A stretch of 64,000 bases of DNA. Origin: Fen-1298 sp963833465. Lineage in GTDB: Bacteria; Bacteroidota; Ignavibacteria; UBA10030. The position numbers were made by a program, and so were the translations under genes. The stretch is taken from contig CAWHXW010000003.1 in assembly GCA_963833465.1 (NCBI GenBank), positions 558,001 to 622,000 of the forward strand, given 5' to 3'. Below are positions 60,757 to 64,000 of this stretch, piece after piece. Numbering within the stretch: position 1 is the first letter of the stretch; each line of letters begins with the position of its first letter. The notes beneath the pieces are model-generated. The model had not been told where the DNA came from and did not search any database. It saw only the letters and a program-made list of their open reading frames with translations.

Positions 60757-62580
60757 ATGAATGCTATGCTTTTGCTTATAACGGCGCTCGCTTTTTTTGC
60801 GCTCGCTTATCGTTTCTATTTTAGTTTTATCGCAGCAAAAGTTGTTGCAGTTAATGATGCAAATGTACTGCCGTCTAACCGATTGTATGACGGTCAGAAT
60901 TATTATCCTATGAACAAATGGGTTCTCTTCGGCCACCATTTTGCAGCGATTGCCGGCGCAGGTCCGCTTGTTGGTCCGGTGCTTGCAGTGCAATTCGGGT
61001 ACTTTCCAGGTTTTCTATGGATGGTGATTGGCGCAGTGATGGCAGGTGCGGTTCATGATTTTGTTATTCTTGTTGCATCAGTTCGGCACGATGCAAAATC
61101 TCTGGCAGAGATTGCAAAAGTAGAAATCGGCCGGCTCAGTGGGACGACAGCGTCGGTTGCTATCTTGATCATACTTGTTGTTGCTATGGCAGGACTTGGC
61201 TTAGTAGTTGTGAATTCACTTTCCGAAAGTGCATGGGGCACATTTACAATTGCGGCAACAATTCCCATTGCACTTATAATGGGCGTCTGGATGTTTCAAT
61301 TGCGAAAAGGAAAAGTTATAGAAGCAACAATCGGCGGTGTTATATTATTAACGCTTGCGGTTATATACGGCCGCTATATTCCAGATTCGCCGATTGCCTC
61401 TTGGTTTATGTTCAATCATAGTTCTCTGACTATCTTGCTGGCAATCTATGGTTTTTGTGCATCTGTATTGCCTGTATGGCTGCTTCTATCTCCACGCGAC
61501 TATCTGAGTTCAATAATGAAATTAACTATTATTGGTCTTCTTGCGCTTGGAATTATTATCGTCGCACCAACTTTAAAGATGCCTGCATTTACAATTTTCA
61601 CGCATGGAGGCGGGCCGATTATTTCCGGGACACTTTTCCCATACTTATTCATTACAATCGCATGCGGAGCTGTTTCTGGATTTCATTCACTGGTGAGTTC
61701 TGGTACTACACCAAAAATGTTGATGAGAGAATCGCAGATCAAAATTATTGCAGTCGGCGCAATGCTTGCCGAAGGTATTGTAAGCGTTTTAGCTCTTATT
61801 GCAGCGGCAAGTTTATTGCCGCTCGATTATTTTATAATTAATGTGCCTGTAGAAAAATTTCAATCCATTCTTCCGCAGCTTCATGCAATGGGATTTGCAG
61901 ATTCTAATATCTCGCAGCTTTCTGCTGATGTAGGAGAGAAAATTATCGGCAGGACGGGCGGCGCAGTTTCACTTGCAGTAGGGATGGCACAAATATTTTC
62001 TAATATTCCCGGTTTGACTAAGTTAATGTCTTACTGGTATCATTTCGCCATTATGTTTGAAGCGCTCTTCATTCTTACAACGATTGATGCCGGCACACGA
62101 ATCGGCAGGTTTGTGCTGCAAGAAATGCTTGGAAAAATTTATAAACCATTTAGTCGAACTGATTGGCTGCCTGGTAATATGCTCGCAAGTTTTGTGATCG
62201 TTGTTGCATGGGCATACTTTATTTATACAGGCAGCGTTTCTTCCATCTGGCCGATGTTTGGAACTGCGAATCAGCTGCTCGCGGCAATTGCGCTCGGTGT
62301 TGGTACGTCATTTATCATAAATCGCGGTAAAGCGCATTATGCCTGGATCACTATCTTGCCGCTGATCTTTGTCACACTCACTACAATTGTTGCCGGTGCG
62401 ATGAATATTTTAAATTTGTTCATTCCGATGATATCCGTAGCAAAAACCCAGATGCAGGGCATTATTAATCTAATTCTCACAATTGTGATTATGGGAAGCG
62501 TTATTATCGTGATTGCCGATGCTGTGCCTAAATGGATTGCTGTTATTCGCGGCAAGAAGAAAATTATGACAAACGAGTAA
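60757..62580 (+). CDS. cstA: CstA-family carbon starvation membrane protein
   Basis: A 607-residue inner-membrane transporter of the CstA family, which in E. coli takes up peptides or pyruvate during carbon limitation. Conserved phrases: HHFAAIAGAGPLVGPVLAVQFGYFPGFLW near the N-terminus, GAVHDFVILVASVRHDAKSLAEIAK, FHSLVSSGTTPKML, ALFILTTIDAGTRIGRFVLQE and SSIWPMFGTANQLLAAIALG. About fifteen membrane segments are visible. It is shorter than E. coli CstA (about 700), as in many other phyla. The 230-base upstream gap holds the direct repeat at 60562-60602 and probably its promoter. Confidence 0.92.
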   Translation: MNAMLLLITALAFFALAYRFYFSFIAAKVVAVNDANVLPSNRLYDGQNYYPMNKWVLFGHHFAAIAGAGPLVGPVLAVQFGYFPGFLWMVIGAVMAGAVHDFVILVASVRHDAKSLAEIAKVEIGRLSGTTASVAILIILVVAMAGLGLVVVNSLSESAWGTFTIAATIPIALIMGVWMFQLRKGKVIEATIGGVILLTLAVIYGRYIPDSPIASWFMFNHSSLTILLAIYGFCASVLPVWLLLSPRDYLSSIMKLTIIGLLALGIIIVAPTLKMPAFTIFTHGGGPIISGTLFPYLFITIACGAVSGFHSLVSSGTTPKMLMRESQIKIIAVGAMLAEGIVSVLALIAAASLLPLDYFIINVPVEKFQSILPQLHAMGFADSNISQLSADVGEKIIGRTGGAVSLAVGMAQIFSNIPGLTKLMSYWYHFAIMFEALFILTTIDAGTRIGRFVLQEMLGKIYKPFSRTDWLPGNMLASFVIVVAWAYFIYTGSVSSIWPMFGTANQLLAAIALGVGTSFIINRGKAHYAWITILPLIFVTLTTIVAGAMNILNLFIPMISVAKTQMQGIINLILTIVIMGSVIIVIADAVPKWIAVIRGKKKIMTNE

Positions 62581-62790
62581 AAAGCAGTTTTACTACATGC
62601 AAAACAATTGATATTGGCAATTTTCCAAATTTAAGGAAGAATTTAAGATTACGGAAGGACACACTCTGCGGGAGACTTCTTGCTACGAGTTATGTTTAAT
62701 TAAGAATCCAAAAAGGATGAAATCGGAAAATCTGCGAACGGAAATTCACATTCCAATTGAGTAATGCGGGTGATTGTAACTTGCATTATT
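62581..62790. other. Intergenic region between convergent genes
   Basis: This gap separates cstA and the minus-strand methyltransferase gene. AGTAAAA/TTTTACT (62576-62582 with 62588-62594) forms a weak AT-only stem over the cstA stop; it may contribute to termination. No open frame with a ribosome site and no RNA gene is seen. Confidence 0.35.
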
Positions 62791-63378
62791 CTAAATCTTT
62801 TGTGCTCTAAAAAAGCCGAAACCAAAAATGTGTCCTGTTCTTAATATCTTAAAATCCGCTTTTAACAGATTGCTTTCCAATTCTTTCAATAAGAAATGTC
62901 CTTCTTTTGGATGTTCCCATTTTGACCACCATTTATCGAACCAATATAGCAATTCCCCCAAGGGCTCTTCAAGATAAATTTCTCCTTCCGGTCGAAGAAC
63001 TCTATGACATTGCAATATAACAGATCTCCATTCTGGAATATGATGTAATATTCCTAAGATCACTATCAAATCTTTGCTTGAATCAGCAATGGTCTGCATT
63101 TGTGCGGCATCTTCAATTCGAAATTCTGCACATGAAATATTTCTCTTCTTGGCTAATTCTATTTGCTCCTCCATTATGTCAATTCCAATATAACTTTGCG
63201 GCTTGTCTCTCACAATCAATAAAGCTCCATACCCTGATCCACATCCAATTTCTAATATATCCTTTCCATTAAAACGAACACCCATTCTTTTAAGACGCGG
63301 AAATTCATAATACTTTTGCAAGAGCCTTCTGGGAAAGCTATTCATCGCTTGGAATTCTGAATTTGACAATCGCGACAT
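62791..63378 (-). CDS. Class I SAM-dependent methyltransferase
   Basis: A 195-residue soluble methyltransferase. The SAM-binding motif I is ILEIGCGSGYGALLIV; motif II acidic residue is in YIGIDIMEEQIELAK; a later motif is FRIEDAAQMQTI, then DLIVILGILHHIPEWRSVILQCHRVLRPEGEIYLEEP. This is the UbiE/methyltransferase-11 type, acting on an unknown small molecule or lipid. The protein is short but complete at both ends. It is followed on the same strand, upstream in its own direction, by a glycosyltransferase gene 131 bases away; the two may belong to one surface-glycan or lipid cluster that continues beyond the window. Confidence 0.85.
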   Translation of the reverse strand: MSRLSNSEFQAMNSFPRRLLQKYYEFPRLKRMGVRFNGKDILEIGCGSGYGALLIVRDKPQSYIGIDIMEEQIELAKKRNISCAEFRIEDAAQMQTIADSSKDLIVILGILHHIPEWRSVILQCHRVLRPEGEIYLEEPLGELLYWFDKWWSKWEHPKEGHFLLKELESNLLKADFKILRTGHIFGFGFFRAQKI

Positions 63379-63509
63379 AATGTTATTTCTTCTTAATTTC
63401 TCAAGTGATCAATCACTTGCATTCATATTAATTTCTGTCATCTTCACACTTGAATGTCTTAATAACTTTTATGAAGGGCAGATAATTGGTTTCAAGGGCT
63501 GAAAATATT

Positions 63510-64000
63510 TTATTTCTTCTGAGCCAGTATTTGTTCAATAACATTTAACATGATTTTTGCCGACTTATCCCATGTAAGGGATTGAGCATATTCTAAAGCG
63601 CCTTTCGTTAAGCGCGAGCGGAGGTTTGCGTCGCGAAGAAGAAGCAGAATTTTTTCCGCAAGCTGTTCGATGTTTCCGTATTCATAAAGTAATCCGGTTT
63701 CGCCATCAATCACAGCATCGCGTAAACCGGGAACATCGCTTGCAACCGCAGGCGTACCGCATGCGTTTGCTTCTGTTACGGTCAATCCCCACCCTTCTTT
63801 TGCAGAAGTATTTACAACTATTTGCATTTGGTTGAGAAGCCGCACTTTTTCTTCTAACGGAAGAAATCCGGTGAATGTTGCAGCATGGTTAATCTGGAGA
63901 TCATGCGCAAGCTGTTCAAATGCAGGTTTGCCGTCACCTTCGCCAATGACAATAAGCTTTGCTTCTGGAAAAACTTTTAAAACGATGGCGAAAGCACGCA
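63510..64000 (-). CDS. Glycosyltransferase family 4, C-terminal part (cut by window edge)
   Basis: The C-terminal 160 residues or so of a GT4 (GT-B fold) glycosyltransferase; the frame is open to the right edge. Visible motifs: PEAKLIVIGEGDGKPAFEQL, then FTGFLPLEEKVRLLNQMQIVVNTSAKEGWGLTVTEANACGTPAVASDVPGLRDAV, with the E-x7-E pattern (EGWGLTVTE) that binds the nucleotide-sugar donor, and GLLYEYGNIEQLAEKILLLL. GT4 enzymes build LPS, exopolysaccharide or glycolipids. Acceptor and donor cannot be told from this fragment. Confidence 0.88.
   Translation of the reverse strand, partial: RAFAIVLKVFPEAKLIVIGEGDGKPAFEQLAHDLQINHAATFTGFLPLEEKVRLLNQMQIVVNTSAKEGWGLTVTEANACGTPAVASDVPGLRDAVIDGETGLLYEYGNIEQLAEKILLLLRDANLRSRLTKGALEYAQSLTWDKSAKIMLNVIEQILAQKK

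Noticed and set aside
1..64000. CRISPR arrays, prophage, rRNA and tRNA genes
   Set aside because: All intergenic gaps were read. None holds regularly spaced repeats, cloverleaf-like folds, phage structural genes or rRNA sequence.

Overview
This AT-rich window looks like chromosome from a member of the FCB superphylum, most likely an Ignavibacteria/Chlorobi-like or KSB1-like lineage. The main evidence is a set of secreted proteins ending in the 'YPNPFNPxT' type of type IX secretion (T9SS) C-terminal sorting domain, together with a PorV-like protein, TonB-dependent receptors and a GWxTD-domain protein. This assignment is inferred from protein families; no rRNA or tRNA gene is visible. The window is almost fully coding, with about 45 genes.

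Layout. 1-5.5 kb (minus strand): the start of an endonuclease III gene cut by the window edge, a DUF72 protein, a CNNM/CorC-type membrane protein and a divergent UPF1-like NTPase. 5.7-13.3 kb: hpnE on the plus strand, then minus-strand genes for a DUF4139 protein, PAP2 phosphatase, CPBP protease, SDR epimerase, a small hypothetical protein and a GH76-like glycosidase. 13.6-18.1 kb: a response regulator with a TerB-like region, facing a membrane PAS hybrid histidine kinase across a shared hairpin, and a CBS protein. 18.3-46.2 kb (plus strand): a large alpha-glucan (starch/glycogen/maltodextrin) locus. 46.45-47.17 kb: an intact IS1595-type insertion sequence with an 8-bp target duplication. 47.3-60.5 kb (plus strand): envelope and housekeeping genes, namely a frameshifted GT9 gene, DUF3108, a conserved hypothetical, a second CPBP protease, a zinc-ribbon protein, cdsA, rimO, GWxTD, a BamA/TamA-like protein, UbiA, rnhB, YraN and pncB. 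60.7-64 kb: cstA, a methyltransferase and a truncated glycosyltransferase.

How the glucan locus could work (inference from gene content). A LacI-type repressor gene is preceded by a perfect 14-bp palindrome of operator type. It is followed with little spacing by a TonB-dependent receptor, a 1320-residue secreted protein, a PorV-like protein, a secreted modular protein with starch-binding-like repeats, a parvulin-type isomerase, a T9SS-sorted GH13 amylase, a periplasmic GH57 enzyme, two SLC45-like MFS sugar transporters and two further GH13 enzymes. A cytosolic MalQ lies just upstream and a secreted cupredoxin just downstream. This gives a possible path: surface hydrolysis, TonB-dependent import, periplasmic trimming, MFS uptake, cytosolic disproportionation. 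No SusD homologue is present, so the locus differs from a classical Bacteroidetes Sus system. A GC-rich hairpin inside the locus (31214-31239) may adjust expression between the receptor half and the enzyme half.

Several gene starts were moved from the longest open frame to a start with a Shine-Dalgarno sequence or directly before a signal peptide (PorV-like, modular secreted protein, GH13, rimO, GWxTD, BamA-like, SDR, PAP2). Function calls rest on motifs read by eye; no database search was run.
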